DNA of 64,000 nucleotides from positions 48,633,762 through 48,697,761 of the forward strand of contig NC_053042.1 of assembly GCF_003473485.1 (NCBI RefSeq), written 5' to 3'. Position numbers and translations under genes: made by a program. The notes beneath the pieces are model-generated. The model saw only the letters and a list, made by a program, of their open reading frames with translations. It did no database searches and was not told where the DNA came from. Position 1 is the first letter of the stretch, and each line of letters opens with the position of its first letter. This document shows, piece after piece, positions 12,640 to 24,300 of this stretch. Source of the stretch: Medicago truncatula (taxonomy: Eukaryota; Streptophyta; Magnoliopsida; Fabales; Fabaceae).

Positions 12640-14020
12640 CCCTCACCAATTTTTTTAATTATTTTATAATTTTTATATTTTTAGTAACTTTTAACTATTT
12701 TCCCATTTTTATGTTTTTTAACTATTTTTCAATTTTTTCTCCCAAATTCAGTTGCTTCTACATTGTCGTTGTGGAAGATTAAGGTATCGTTTGACCCAGT
12801 TTTTTTTTCCAACTTCTCTACATTTCTAAAGAAAAGTTAGGCCAAACACAATATCAATTAAGTATTTACTAAAAAAAAGTAATTTCTTTGAATGCATAAA
12901 AGTGAATAGAATGAGTTTTGGCCAAAAGTTGTTGAATGATACTTTAAAAAACTACTTCTCGACAATTTATTTCACAAGCACCTCTTTTCAACTCACGTTG
13001 AAACCTTTTCTTTTATTTTTTAATATTGTATTTCAATATATTTTTTTCTTCCATTTAACTTTATTTTATTTTATTTTTTTGAACCGTTCCATTTAATTTT
13101 TTAAAGAGATTCCATTTAATTTTATTATCTTTTTTCAAATGAATTTTATTATCTTTTTATCACTTATATATTTAATTTCAATATCGTTTAATCATCACAA
13201 CCTTACAAATATTTTTATTCACGTTGTCATTTAATGATACCAAATATTTTTATTTTCTTTCTTCAACCTCACAAATATACATACACACATTAACGTTTAG
13301 TGTAATATTTGATGTCCGTCTGTCTCTTTTTTTGTTACGCTAATGCATATAATTTTTTTAACTATTTTCCAATTTTTATATTTTTAAAAAGTTTTAACTA
13401 TTTTTCAATTTTTTTATTTTTAACTCTTTTTCAATTTTTTCTCCCAAATTAAGTTGTTTCTACACTGCCGTTGTGGGAGATTAAGATACCATTTGACCCG
13501 GGTTTTTTTTCAACTTCTCTACATTTTTAAGGAGAAGTTAGGCCAAATACAATATTAATTAAGTACTTACTAAAAAATGTACTTTTTTTTAATGCATAAA
13601 ATTGAATGGAATGAGCTTTGGCCAAAAGTTGTTGAATGCTACTTCAAAAAACTATTTCTCGACAATTTATTTCGCAAACATCTCTCTTCAATTCACGTTG
13701 GGAACCTTTTCTTTTATTTTTTAATATTATATTACAATATGTTTGTTTCTTCCGTTTAATTTTTTTGAAACCGTTCCATTTAAATTTTTTTAAGGAGGTT
13801 ACATTTAATTTTATTATCTTTTTATCACTTATATATTTAATTTCAATATAGTTTAATCATTACAACCTCACAAATATTTTTATTCACGCGGTCATTTGAT
13901 GATACCAAATATTTTTATTTTATTTTTTCAACCTCGCAAATACACACACACACATTAGTGTTTAGAGTAATACTTTATGTGTGTCTGTTTTTTTGTTACG
14001 CTAATGCGTATAATTTTTTT
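12640..14020 (+). repeat. Tandem duplication of about 0.7 kb in the Helitron
   Basis: Two adjacent diverged copies, about 12640-13360 and 13361-14020. Both contain the same series of marks in order: CTCCCAAATT.AGTTG, TTTGACCC, CAACTTCTCTACATTT, TTGGCCAAAAGTTGTTGAATG, TCACTTATATATTTAATTTC, and TTGTTACGCTAATGC. The second copy has small deletions. No coding capacity. Confidence 0.8.
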
Positions 14021-14131
14021 TTGGTGTTGCATAATGCTTATGATTATTTTTATAAAATTTTTATTTTAATTAAATGTAAAATTGTAGATGTCTTTTCTTC
14101 AAAAAAGGTCTAGATGCCTAAAAAAATTATA

Positions 14132-14135
<4 letters not shown>

Positions 14136-14164
<29 letters not shown>
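14136..14164. repeat. TA dinucleotide microsatellite
   Basis: Uninterrupted TA run inside the Helitron. Confidence 0.9.
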
Positions 14165-14167
<3 letters not shown>

Positions 14168-14439
14168 CACCTTTATATTGTAATTAACAAACTATGCATA
14201 TCTTTTTCTTATTAAAAAAAACAAACATATATGTTTCCACGACACCAACAATGTAACAAATATAATATCATATAATATAAATTCTTATCTTTTTGATAGA
14301 CACCAAATATATGGTATTCTTATAACGAAATTAGTTATAGAGTATAATTGAAATAGAAAAAAATCAACTATTTTGATATTATTTATGTCATTATTTTAGA
14401 CTCCTTAAATTGTTTCTCCTATTCAAATATTTAACAAGT

Positions 14440-14531
14440 GTCCTCGTGAGCTTGCCTCAGTTGATCGGGACAATGGATAATATATGCAAGGTCCGGGGTT
14501 CAAACTCTTGCAACCACAAAAAAAAAAAAAA
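14440..14531 (+). mobile_element. tRNA-derived SINE with 11-bp target duplication
   Basis: A body of about 80 bp ends in an A-run. It has an A-box-like GAGCTTGCCTCAGTTGATCG and a B-box-like GGGGTTCAAACTC, the internal RNA polymerase III promoter of tRNA-derived SINEs. ATTTAACAAGT flanks both sides (14429-14439 and 14532-14542), a perfect target-site duplication. It was inserted inside the Helitron and is therefore younger than that sequence. Confidence 0.85.
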
Positions 14532-15536
14532 ATTTAACAAGTCATTTATATGATGATACAGATTTGTATTCATGTTACACAAAATAAACGTTATTGTGTA
14601 AATATACTTTGTAAAAAAAATCTCTTTTATTTTTTAACATTTTTAGCCTTAGAAAATATTTTAAACATTCTTTTATTTATTATTTTAATTCATAATAAAT
14701 TCAAAGTTTTTTCCTCGTGAGACCGTACATGACTTGAGTTGACTGATTTTTATGGCTTGAGGGGTTTATTTTTCGACACTGTTTTAGTTTTTGCTTCATC
14801 ATATGTGGTTTTTTTCCTTTTTTTTCTTCAAGATTCTCCATTTTAAGTTTTTTTTTTTTCTTTCAATTGTTAGTGAATTATGTACCAGAAATTATTATGT
14901 TGCATGGCTGTAGAAAAACATTCATTTGTTATGGTAAGGTTTTGACACAATTCTTATTTAGGTTCTGGTACTGTAGTTGAATATTTTTTTTATGCATGTG
15001 GGTTATTTTAGTTTTTGTGAGTAATCCTAATGTTGTAACAATTTTTATATTTGGTTTATTCTTTCTATATCATTGAGCCGTACGAAAGTTGATTGGTGTA
15101 AATTTGTTTTGGTCATATCAGTTAGGTCCAGAAAATTAATGATACCTAAATTTCTGCATTTAAGATCAGGTTGATTTGATGATACAAAATTGATCACATG
15201 GAAATATGTTAGCTTCTTTCGATATCAGAATGAACAAAGTAAATAAAATGAAATGATGTATATTGTATTTCTATATAGGACTTTCAATGTCAAGGGATTA
15301 TGACTACATTAAGGATCTCAAAAATGATTTGGACATTTGGAAAATAGGATTTGGAGTGCTGGATTCTTGGATTGTGACTGGTAGTAATTAGAATCAACAT
15401 ATGAAGCTCATTATTTGTGATGCAAGGGTTAGATGAGTTAGTTAAGATTTGTTGTAATTTCCTTTATGATTTATCAATGTTACTTATTAGTGTTCATTTT
15501 GATTTATTTATATTTTTTGGTTTCTTTCTCGAATTT

Positions 15537-15714
15537 AGGGTGATCAAGTTCATGTAATATACTCATTACCACCGAAAGAGCAAGCTATGAAAAATAGTTG
15601 GGTGGACAATGGTTCAATTTCTACAGAGAACGTGTGATGGAAGAAGGTGGTAAGTTCATCTTTGATCTCGAAAAGTCACCAAAGAACTTGCACGTTCAAG
15701 TTGTTCCAAAGTAG
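15537..15714 (+). pseudogene. B3-like protein fragment, copy 1 (in Helitron)
   Basis: In one frame this encodes a RASYEK, LGGQWFNFYRE, FIFDLEKSPKNLHVQV series with an in-frame stop after RASYEK, ending at TAG 15712-15714. It is nearly the same tail as the second fragment at 16141-16380. Tails of this type (DKLIFDLE..., HVQVIP) occur in short plant B3-domain (REM-like) proteins; that assignment is from memory of the pattern and is moderate. It is broken and probably Helitron-captured. Confidence 0.55.
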
Positions 15715-16046
15715 ATCTTTGCTGCTGAACTATTTTAACTTCTACTCTTTTGATGTATCTCTTTGGACTGTAATCGTAAACTATATTGACTTTGGGATGT
15801 CATTTGTTCTTTTCATTTTGTCTAATGTAAATATTGACAAAATCCATTTTTGATTAGTCTATGACACTTGCAGTCTCTTTTATAAACCTAACTATTATGT
15901 AACGTTAATCTGCACATTGTTGGTTCCTTCATTGGTTTCAATTAGTATCATGTTAATTATAATGTTGTTTTCTCAATCTCTTGAACAAAATAGAACATGC
16001 TCTTTTCCTACAACAAATCTTTATAATGCTTTGATAAATGTTTTAG

Positions 16047-16048
<2 letters not shown>

Positions 16049-16105
<57 letters not shown>
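16049..16105. repeat. AT dinucleotide microsatellite
   Basis: About 28 AT units between the two B3-like fragments of the Helitron. Confidence 0.9.
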
Positions 16106-16106
<1 letters not shown>

Positions 16107-16140
16107 CATCTAATTAACACCGCAATTTGTTTTGTACCTA

Positions 16141-16380
16141 GCACTTTCCAAATGAGATATCAAGGACATTGCTAAAAGGAACACGGAAAACAATCACACT
16201 CATCGACAAACAAGCTCAAAAAATGTATAAGTGTCGGCAAAGAGAGCAAGTTACGAAAAATACTTAGGCGGCCAATGGTTCAACTTTTGCCGAGAACATA
16301 TGTTAGAGGTAGGTGATAAGCTAATTTTTGACCTAGAGAAGCCACCTAAAAATATGCACGTTCAAGTCATTCCCAAATAA
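16141..16380 (+). pseudogene. B3-like protein fragment, copy 2 (in Helitron)
   Basis: It begins with LPNEISRTLLKG and ITLIDKQAQKMYKC in one frame. It then shifts frame into RASYEKYLGGQWFNF, GDKLIFDLEKPPKNMHVQV and a TAA stop at 16378-16380. The tail is intact over about 50 residues and matches copy 1, so the two are a duplicated captured exon. The frameshift near 16230 makes it non-functional as one ORF. Family (B3/REM-like) is inferred from the DLEKP...HVQV tail. Confidence 0.55.
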
Positions 16381-16784
16381 ATATTTGGTGTTCATGATCC
16401 GCACTTTCAACATATTACTTTAATTCTAATCCTATACTAGATTATCTTCACTCACTGATGCTACTTCTTTGCTTGATTTCATCTGTTTTAAATATGAGTA
16501 TCAATTCTTTTTTGGTAACTCTATAACAACAACACTCTTTTTTATAATTTTGGATAATATGTAATCATAATTCACACATCATTATTTCTTTATTGGTTCC
16601 AATTGTTTTCATCCTAAATATTATGTCAATTCCTAATCTCATAAACTAATTATATGCTTTCTTAATCAGCCTATACATATTTTATGATGAATCACAATGC
16701 TCCATCGTTTTAACATCTCTTCTTTCAAAGAATTTTTTATCGAATATATTATTGAACCCGTGCGAAGCACGGGTTTGTAACTAG

Positions 16785-18705
16785 TTTACAATAAAACTTA
16801 CAAAGGAACCAGGGGAGATTGAATCTAGCAAAGGATACCTAGTTTTTAAGACGTGGCAAATTAAAGTTTGAATTTATAGATCCATATTTAGTGTTTGAAA
16901 ATGTGTTGAGCAAACTTTAGCTTTGCATGTCTCTTAGAAAAAGTTGAGCATAATAGCTTAAATGTCATATTAACATATTCAATGTGAAGATATATTAATT
17001 TGTGACTAAGAAATATATCAATGGAATTTCCGTTAATTGGCTTTTTATCGGCGACTTCAAAGTCATACTCATATGGTTAAAAAACAGCCATTTTAAAGTC
17101 TAAGTCCGACGTATATGACAAAAGTTGCAATCAACTAGTAATATCATAATTTGGGTTTGCATTAGAATTCCATGAATGTGTAATAGAGTTTGGTTTGATG
17201 TAACAGTTTGTACAAATAAACAATTGAAAATTTCTCTTCCTCCTAAAATTTCGAATTCGCTCATCTTCGGATTACACAATTTGGACAAGTCCGAATTATG
17301 TAATTCGAACACATCGTACATAGCAGACCCCCTTTTCTTCCTTAGTTCTTTTTCCATATTTCAATACTACAAGACCAACGATCTAGATTTAAATTCATTA
17401 ACGCATTCAAAACATCGATAGTTGTTCAATCAATACCAAACATTTTAGATTCAAGTTCAATATTTAAAATTATAAATGACGTATTTATTTTTTTAGGCCG
17501 TCTAACATCGATGTCTCGAATGCGAAATTTCCCCGATTGCAGCAAATCCTATTTCCTCAAAATCCTTTCCTTCAGTTCCCTGCAAACTCTCAATCTCTCA
17601 TTATAAACAATGTCGTTCAAACTAGATATAAATGGGTATTAGTTGAACTTGCACCTAGATTAAACAGTTCTACAGCCGCCTAAATTAGAAGAAGATTTGT
17701 TTGTCTTAAGATGTACTATAAAGTTATACATTAAATTATCATTTTTGCACTTATTTTAATTGACAGTTTTTCTTGTATTCTATCACTATTTTATTTTCAT
17801 ATACTTCTGTACCAAAAGCCACATGTGATCATATAATAGTTTTTCAACGAAGTCAAAACTATTAGTAGGATTCAGATCTGATTACCATCTAAACACATAT
17901 ATTAATGGGAATCATTTCATTTGATCCGTTTAAATAAATCATATATTAACTTAGACAGATCCCAACTAATCAGACCATTGTCATCTAGTATCGATGAAAA
18001 AGAGTCAACTAATGTATCACAAGTTCTAAGGCAGAATATGTTTGAAAAAGATCTATCCTCCGTTTGGTGAATGAACCGTGAATAACTCTATATATTAAAA
18101 ATAATGTACTGTTTAAATATAGATCAAAAGATAAGATTGCTTTCACAAGGACTATAGTAATAAATTTTAATTGTTCCATATCCAAGTTTAATTTAATTGG
18201 TATGGACATTACATTATATATTGAAGAATATGACTTGAACCCTAAACATTTCATTTATTCATTTTAAGACAAGAATTTCTAATCACTAGACCGATTGACC
18301 AAATTTTTTTGTCCACTCTTAATTTTCTCGTGATAAACTTTTTTGTTTTGTTTTAACTCTTCAGTTAAGAGAAATGGTATTAGTAATATGAACTTCAGTC
18401 CGAAGGTAAGTAGAGTCTGACCATGAATTCTTTCAGTCGAGAATTAAACTCGGTTTCTCCCAAACGATTCGTCATTTGGTCGAGTTCATTAACTATTTGA
18501 ACTCAAGCAATTGATTTCTTGTGGTCCAATTGAGTCATTGACAAAAATTAATATTTAAATTAATTTATAACATTTTGATTTGCAGGACAAATTCGTCATT
18601 GACTTGTTATATAGATAGACCAATGTGTCTGCAATATTAAAATGTCAGACCCGTTGTATTATATAGACCAATTTGTCCGCGATGTGAAAATATCAAAAAT
18701 TGATT
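16785..18705. other. Intergenic region with a MULE-related palindrome relic
   Basis: No gene supported. At 17260-17345 are two short palindromes (TTCGGATT-ACAC-AATTTGG and CCGAATTATGTAATTCG) followed by a CCCCCTTTTCTTCC string. They match the order seen inside the Mutator-like element at 52499-53324, so this is probably a decayed relative. Around 18595-18690 a duplicated phrase (ATATAGAtAGACCAATGTGTCTGC / ATATAGACCAATTTGTCCGC) marks another decayed repeat, interrupted by the SINE that follows. Confidence 0.5.
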
Positions 18706-18852
18706 TATTTTTTTTTATTTTTTTATTTTATAGATAGACGAAATGACAAAGCCATTATAAACTCACACACATAAGGGAGGTACTGGGGTTCGAACCTCGG
18801 TCATGACATCCGGCCTAACAATTTCGATATTTTACCAATTGAGCTAGGATTT
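18706..18852 (-). mobile_element. tRNA-derived SINE, minus orientation
   Basis: On the minus strand it starts near AATCCTAGCTCAATTGGTAA (A-box), then has GAGGTTCGAACCCC (B-box, 18786-18796). A tRNA-unrelated part follows, GTTTATAATGGCTTTGTCATT, and the tail becomes A-rich (T-run at 18706-18735 on the plus strand). This is the layout of legume tRNA-derived SINEs. No clear target duplication was found. Confidence 0.75.
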
Positions 18853-19088
18853 TTGGATATTTTGGTATTATTTTTTGTTGAGACTAAATTGAATCATGAC
18901 AAAAGTGTGAGGACCAAAATGAATCTTTACTCTAATTACTGTATAGAGAGCAAACCTTCGTGCAAATGCTTGATTTCTATGCACAACCGAAGTTGCCGGT
19001 ATTGATTAACCATCTATATTATACAACTCGCACCTTATTTAAAACAATGGATTTTTGGAGGAAGCTTGTTGTTTATTGTATAAAATTA

Positions 19089-19273
19089 GAGGAATGTTAT
19101 TTGAACAACAATTTTTTAAGATAATTTGTTGGACAATCAAAATATACAAAGAAATGTAAGGATTGATACAAAAACTAAAACAATGGAGAGAGACGGTAAA
19201 AATACAATGTGAGTATGAGAGAGAAAGTTATTACAAAAGTTGTCACAAAATAATTGTTGAAATATCATTTCTC
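19089..19273. mobile_element. MITE with 8-bp target duplication
   Basis: A 185-bp element flanked by TAAAATTA on both sides (19081-19088 and 19274-19281). Ends are inverted: GAGGAATGTTATTTGAACAAC and, from the right, GAGAAATGATATTTCAACAA. The interior has a CTCTCATACTCACATTGTA block, on the opposite strand here, shared with the element at 48453-48636, so both belong to one family. The 8-bp duplication suggests hAT. Confidence 0.75.
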
Positions 19274-19281
19274 TAAAATTA

Positions 19282-20170
19282 AGACTCGTAAAAGAGACCT
19301 TATTATATGAAATTACAATTTAAACTGAGTTAAACATGAAGGGAGTTTGGATTGATTCCACTTGCAAACTGGTTTAATTTTTTATTTTAACTTCAAAATA
19401 ACTTGAATATTGATTAAAGGAGTGGTATTAGAATATTAAGAAAAAGAAGACCATTAGATGTAGAGTCTATTATCCGTCAAGGGGCTTGGACCACTTGGTC
19501 TTTCATTCTAAGGGACTTCATGACTGCACGTTCTCTTACATGATAAGATTAAGTTGTTAAAATGTTCACTTATTACTTATCTTCTCACTAAAATAATTCA
19601 TTAAAGTAACATCCCAATAATTTTTTGGGTTAAGAAAGTTTAGGTGAATGTAACCTATAGAGCTCATAATAACAAAATAGATCTTTATCACTTAAAGAAT
19701 ACTTACAAAGATATTACAATTGAGTGACTTGCTAATAAAGATTTCATATCGATAGTGATAATTGGCTTATATTGTCATTTGCAGCGAATTTAGAATTATC
19801 GCAGTAAATTTATCATGATACAAAAGTTACATCTTGGAGCATCAACAAATGATTCTAAACTTGTGCTTGTTGAATGTGTCGTTTTTATGGTATGAGTCAC
19901 GTCCTTATCATAACTGTCCTCATATTATAGAATCAACGTAACATACTCACCTTTCAATCCCTCAAAACAAAAATACTCACATATATATCAAACACATAAC
20001 ATTACTTTCCATCAGTACTAATTAACTCAGCTTCTTACAATCTAAATTGCAAGGAAACCCTTATGAAAAGAAAGATAACATGAAGAAGAAAACAAAAGAA
20101 AAACAAATAACATTTTTTTCGATTACTCCTCAACAACAATGTACTCTTTTTTCTTCAAATAATCTAAAAC
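19282..20170. other. Spacer downstream of HIPP gene 1
   Basis: No gene or bounded repeat recognised; the end next to 20171 should hold the 3' UTR of the HIPP gene. Confidence 0.4.
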
Positions 20171-21000
20171 TTAACATATGACACATGCACTAGGATTCTC
20201 TTCCACACTGGTGTAATAGTAATGTGGTTGTCCCATCATTATAGGATAATGATAGGTTTCACAAACCTTCACAAAACCAGGTGCTGCTGAATTCTTATTT
20301 TGATCCTTTTTCTCCTCTGCAGGCTTCTTTTTCTCTTCTTTCTTAGGCTCCTTGGCTGGTCCAACAGATAGTATCTTAGGATGACACAGCTTCCTTAACT
20401 TTCCCACTACATGCACAACGTCTATGTCTCCTGTTAAGGTCAATTTCTGGTCCTTCATATCCAAAGAAACTGACTCAACCCCTGCAAAAACCATGGTTAA
20501 ATTTATTCTCTTTGATTTTATGAGTATAAAATAGCAAAGAAAATGTAATATAATAGAATTTAAAGTGACAAGAGATTGAAATTCAATACCTGAAATATTA
20601 GAGACTGCCTTCAATGCTTTTTTCTTTATTTTGTCATCGTGTAATTCCACTTGCAGCACTATTTTCTGTCATGGAACAAATCACAAGATTTTTAGGAATT
20701 AGGACCCACTAAAATCACTTCTATCTAAACATTAAAAAAAGTTTATCAAATTAAATAGAAGGATATGTTGAATTTATGATATGAGATCACAAAAAAATTT
20801 AATATAAAGAAGATCTCAAACTTTGAATGCCAATTACTTGTACTAGAGAAAAATAATAATTCTAGTTGATTGTTGAGTTATGAATGGGATTGAAAAAATA
20901 ACAAAATTAAGAAGTGAGGAGTTTACAATTTGAATTCATTTTATTGGACCATAATAAAAAATAAATAATAAAACTATGGGTTACAAAATCTAACATTCAT
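20171..21000 (-). CDS. HMA-domain isoprenylated plant protein (HIPP) 1, CaaX CVIC
   Basis: Exons 21000-20995 (6 bp, ATG plus one codon), 20665-20590 (76 bp) and 20481-20171 (311 bp), total 393 nt (130 residues). Exons 2-3 encode a beta-alpha-beta-beta-alpha-beta HMA fold: KIVLQVELHDDKIKKKALKAV, then GVESVSLDMKDQKLTLTGD and VVGKLRKLCHPKILSV. The CxxC metal-binding pair is absent from the first loop. A Lys/Glu/Pro-rich linker follows, and the C-terminus is CVIC, a CaaX prenylation signal. Many HMA proteins of this type are linked to immunity or susceptibility, but no function is assigned here. Exons 2-3 are firm because splice phases match the three paralogs downstream. Exon 1 is weaker: the donor reads ATGAAT|GTTAGA where paralogs have ATGAAG|GTTAG. 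Confidence 0.85.
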
Positions 21001-21859
21001 GATAAGAAGGGGAAATTATGACTTATGAGTGAGACGGCAGCTACAACTATAAGGATTGGTGTACTGAAACTTAGCTCAGGTCTAAGGTATTTAAAAGGAA
21101 AAGGAAAAGAAATTAAATAGAGTGAGTGAGTAGAGAAGAAGTCAACTTAAGTCTTGGGGAAATTCATATCGTGATTGCAAGGTCACTTATTATTATTAAC
21201 ATGAGACATTTGTGTTCAACTTGAATTATTAAATAAAGTAAAATGCTATATCTCTAAAAAGATAACATCAAGAATTCTTTAAGAATAAAGAGCATCCAAA
21301 TATAATGCATTATTTGTCACAATTCAGAAGGTGTGGCTGAAAAATAAGAAGTGAACAAATAAATCATGCAATTAAAATTTGTCAGATGTGTTTTGAAAAA
21401 TTCTTTATGCTATTTTTCTAGAGAAATAACATCTTCCTTAAATAAAGGGTCTTTTATTTTGAATTGTTTTGCATAAACTCAGTATCTTCACGCGTAACTT
21501 GTGGATACTAATTTCTCGAATTTTGCAGGATCCAAATAGGCGGCAATTCTTCTAGGAATTTTAACGTTGATACATGTCTAAAATTGCATTCAAACTCAAG
21601 ACTTTGGTTACGTTGCAATATGACATGTATCTATAATGTGATACGTATCTAAAAGAATTGAGTATACAGGAAATATCATAAACACCTTTCAAAAAGGAAA
21701 ATCCTAAACATATATGATAATATATTTATTGTTTTAAGAAGCGAAATTAGACGTCTAAATCAACATCGAAGAGAATCAAACTTAAAACCTTGAGGAGGAG
21801 CACACTTCAACATTTCAAGTCAATAACACTAGACCAATCCAATAGGTATCTGTTTGATA

Positions 21860-22015
21860 CTCCTAAGACATACATCATCCGGTCACTATTATAAGCAAAA
21901 TTTTGCATTTTAAATTCATTCAATTAATGATGTATATGATATTTATTATAAACCATATACATCTAAAATTGTGATTTTTGCTTATAATAGTGATCGGATG
22001 GTGTAAATCTTAAAG
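21860..22015. mobile_element. Stowaway-like MITE (TA duplication)
   Basis: 156 bp with long imperfect inverted ends of about 45 bp sharing CACTATTATAAGCAAAA, flanked by TA at 21858-21859 and 22016-22017. Size and TA target fit Tc1/mariner-derived Stowaway MITEs. Confidence 0.75.
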
Positions 22016-22524
22016 TATCCAAGGATTATTACTATCCGATATGTATCTAACACATATAATTGTTTCATTTTAAATTATCTAAGTATCGTGGATTACAAGA
22101 TTGAAGGTATTGTTTATACTTCTCTTCTTATTTAAAAATTAGGAAAACAAATATGAAAATTAGAAAATTCGAGCAACTAGCCAGCTGGGCAAATGAATGA
22201 AGGACAATAACTTGTTTTCAGGGAAGTTTCTGAGCAACGAACCAATTGACATACAAATAATCAATTAATGGATGGAGAAGATTCGCTAATTAATTTTTGC
22301 TTAATTAGCGAGCACCCCTCAAATGATTATCCAGAACTGCCTTTTCGATGAGCATTGTGGAATTATTTATAACTCTAAGATCCACTTATTGGACTCAGCC
22401 ACTTCAGCAACCTTATTTTTAAAAAACCATAAAATTAAGCCAATCTCTAGGGTGGAGAAATGTTACATATGGACCTTGGACCCATTTTTGAAAATCGGTC
22501 ACAATTTCAATGACGACCTTATTA

Positions 22525-22667
22525 CTCATCCGTCTTTAAATATAAGTAAAATTGATTTTTTAATTTCATTCATTTAATAATGTATGTGGTTCATAATATG
22601 GACACATACATCATTAAATGAATGAACTTAAATAATCAATTTTATTTATATTTAAAAACAGAGGGAG
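22525..22667. mobile_element. Stowaway MITE (TA duplication)
   Basis: 143 bp flanked by TA. Ends are CTCATCCGTCTTTAAATATA and, reversed, CTCCCTCTGTTTTTAAATAT, the classic CTCCCTCCGT Stowaway terminus. Nearly the whole element is a palindrome (TCATTTAATAATGTATGTG / ACACATACATCATTAAATGA). Confidence 0.85.
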
Positions 22668-23030
22668 TATGTTAAGTAGAAGTTTAGAGTTGGCCACATC
22701 CTTACCTCTTAATTTGATTGATGTTTGATTTAACAAAATTAAGAGACAACGAACATAAGTTTTGAGCACTAATTGATGTTTGATTTAACAAAATTAGATG
22801 ACTCATCAACACTAAGGATGGGTAATACTATGAGCTTCTTATAACCGAGAGCTACATTACTGTGTCTCAAGTGTGAATTGAGATCAATTAGGATGAATAA
22901 TATTATTGATTAATGGTAGAAATTAGTTTAAACGTGGAGCTCTATCAAGAATCAACTCTTGCTCGAAATTTAAACTAATTCAAGCATTAATCCATAATAA
23001 CAAATCATAAATGCTTAATTTTGAAAGTGA
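22668..23030. other. Spacer with short direct repeat
   Basis: ATTGATGTTTGATTTAACAA with AAATTA following occurs twice (near 22719 and 22771), a 52-bp-spaced direct repeat. No gene recognised. Confidence 0.45.
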
Positions 23031-23640
23031 ATTTTGAGAAAACATATGACTCAATGGATTGAAGTTTCTTTGAATATATGATGGGGAGAGTGGAGTTGTG
23101 TTGAAAGTGGGTGGTGTAGATGAATACTTGTGTTTTTTGTGGAAATATGTTCATTCTTGTAAATGAAAGCCCTACAGAAGAAATTAGTATACAAAGAGGA
23201 TTAAAACAAGGGGGTCCCTTACCTCCTTTTTTATTCCTTTTGGTGGCGGAGGAGGATTGGTGGCTTGATGAGGAACGGGGTGAGGCGTAATTTGTTTTAA
23301 GGGTTTGTTTTTAGGCGCCATTAGTTGAAGATTTATCACCTTTAATATGTCAATGATACTTTTTGTATTGGGGAAGCTACAGTTGATAATGTGAAAGTAT
23401 GTCAACCAAAATGTGAAGGAGGGTTGGGAGTAAGGGATGTTAGAATGATTAACTTGAGTTTGGTGGCAAAGCGGACATGAAGATTGATTCATGATGATAA
23501 TGCTTTGTGGAAAGAAGTATTGGTGGAGAAGTATGGAGTTCATGTTTGTGTAATTTATTAGACGGGGAGGGTACTTGGTGGCCTAGATTTTTGTCAAGAC
23601 GGTGGAAGGTTTTAAGATTTTTTATTATTATGGACAAATT
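23031..23640 (+). pseudogene. LINE reverse transcriptase fragment
   Basis: Plus-strand pieces in shifting frames match plant LINE reverse transcriptase. KTYDSMDW corresponds to the FEKAYDSVDW motif. SPTEEISIQRGLKQGGPL precedes PFLFLLVAEE (motif with QGDPL in active copies), and VKEGWGVRDVRMINLSLVAK matches the thumb region. Internal deletion removes the catalytic (Y/F)ADD. Non-functional. Confidence 0.8.
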
Positions 23641-23669
23641 GATAATTGTGTCCTTTTAATTATTTAAAA

Positions 23670-23820
23670 GGCTTAATTGCACTTTTGGACCCCTATCTTT
23701 CCAAAAGTTGCGGTTATAGCCCCCTAACTAATTTAAATACAAAACAGACCCCTATGTTTTGATTCTTTGGCAGTTTTGGACCCCCAGTCCATTAGTGAGG
23801 TCCAAAAGTGCAATTAAGCC
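23670..23820. mobile_element. Mutator-like MITE, 9-bp target duplication
   Basis: 151 bp with perfect-looking inverted ends, GGCTTAATTGCACTTTTGGA. TATTTAAAA flanks both sides (23661-23669, 23821-23829), the 9-bp duplication typical of MULEs. No coding capacity. Confidence 0.85.
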
Positions 23821-23922
23821 TATTTAAAATTGGCATTCATTTTGCATTTTTGTTGTAAAAGATTCATTCATAATCAAGATACTCGAAAAATAAATTTTCA
23901 ATAGAATTAATCAAAGTATGTT

Positions 23923-23923
<1 letters not shown>

Positions 23924-23977
<54 letters not shown>
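23924..23977. repeat. AT dinucleotide microsatellite
   Basis: Long TA/AT run next to the LINE RNase H relic. Confidence 0.9.
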
Positions 23978-23981
<4 letters not shown>

Positions 23982-23999
23982 TGTTTCCGTCAAGAATTG

Positions 24000-24300
24000 A
24001 ACTCGGGTTCTCTTGAATGTTTCTCTCTAATGGAAGCTCATTAACCACGGTGCTTTCAAGCCTCAAACCATATACAAGACCCCAAAGTTCAACCATAACC
24101 AAAGTAGAACAATTCAAATTGCTGGCAAACCTACGAATAAAGGACCTCTTAATAGTGGCGTATCCAAAGGAAGGAGGAAATGAAAAGCAATATGTTAAGG
24201 GCATCTCTTGAGACCACATGGAAACTGGCATTGCAACATGACAGTATATTGCAACTGAAAGTGTTTCGGCATGAAGCACAACATTCTTCTCATCGAAGAC
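24000..24300 (-). pseudogene. LINE-associated RNase H-like (RVT_3) fragment
   Basis: On the minus strand FIRRFASNLNCSTLVMVELW followed by GLVYGLRL resembles the RVT_3/RNase H domain found at the 3' end of plant LINEs (pattern GFARNLG...AELWG...GLRLA). Only this piece is recognisable; no intact frame beyond 100 residues. Confidence 0.55.

Larger units (their letters stand above)
12502..16784 (+). mobile_element. Non-autonomous Helitron with captured fragments
   Basis: The 3' end is diagnostic: an 8-bp perfect stem (ACCCGTGC, GAA loop, GCACGGGT; 16756-16774), a short spacer, then CTAG at 16781-16784 followed by host T. The 5' end fits TC after host A: TCTACTTACTATATATAAAA at 12502. Helitrons insert between A and T without target duplication, as here. 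No Rep/helicase ORF is present, so movement would depend on an autonomous partner. The interior holds a tandem duplication (12640-14020), a SINE (14440-14531), TA microsatellites and two broken B3-like fragments. Length 4283 bp. The 5' boundary is less sure than the 3'; TC also occurs a few bases upstream. Confidence 0.8.

Noticed and set aside
18786..18850. tRNA gene on the minus strand (A- and B-box present)
   Set aside because: No cloverleaf closing stem or anticodon arm can be drawn; the unit continues into a non-tRNA body and A-rich tail, so it is a SINE.
24017..24211. Plus-strand ORF at the RNase H relic
   Set aside because: Shadow of the minus-strand RVT_3-like fragment.
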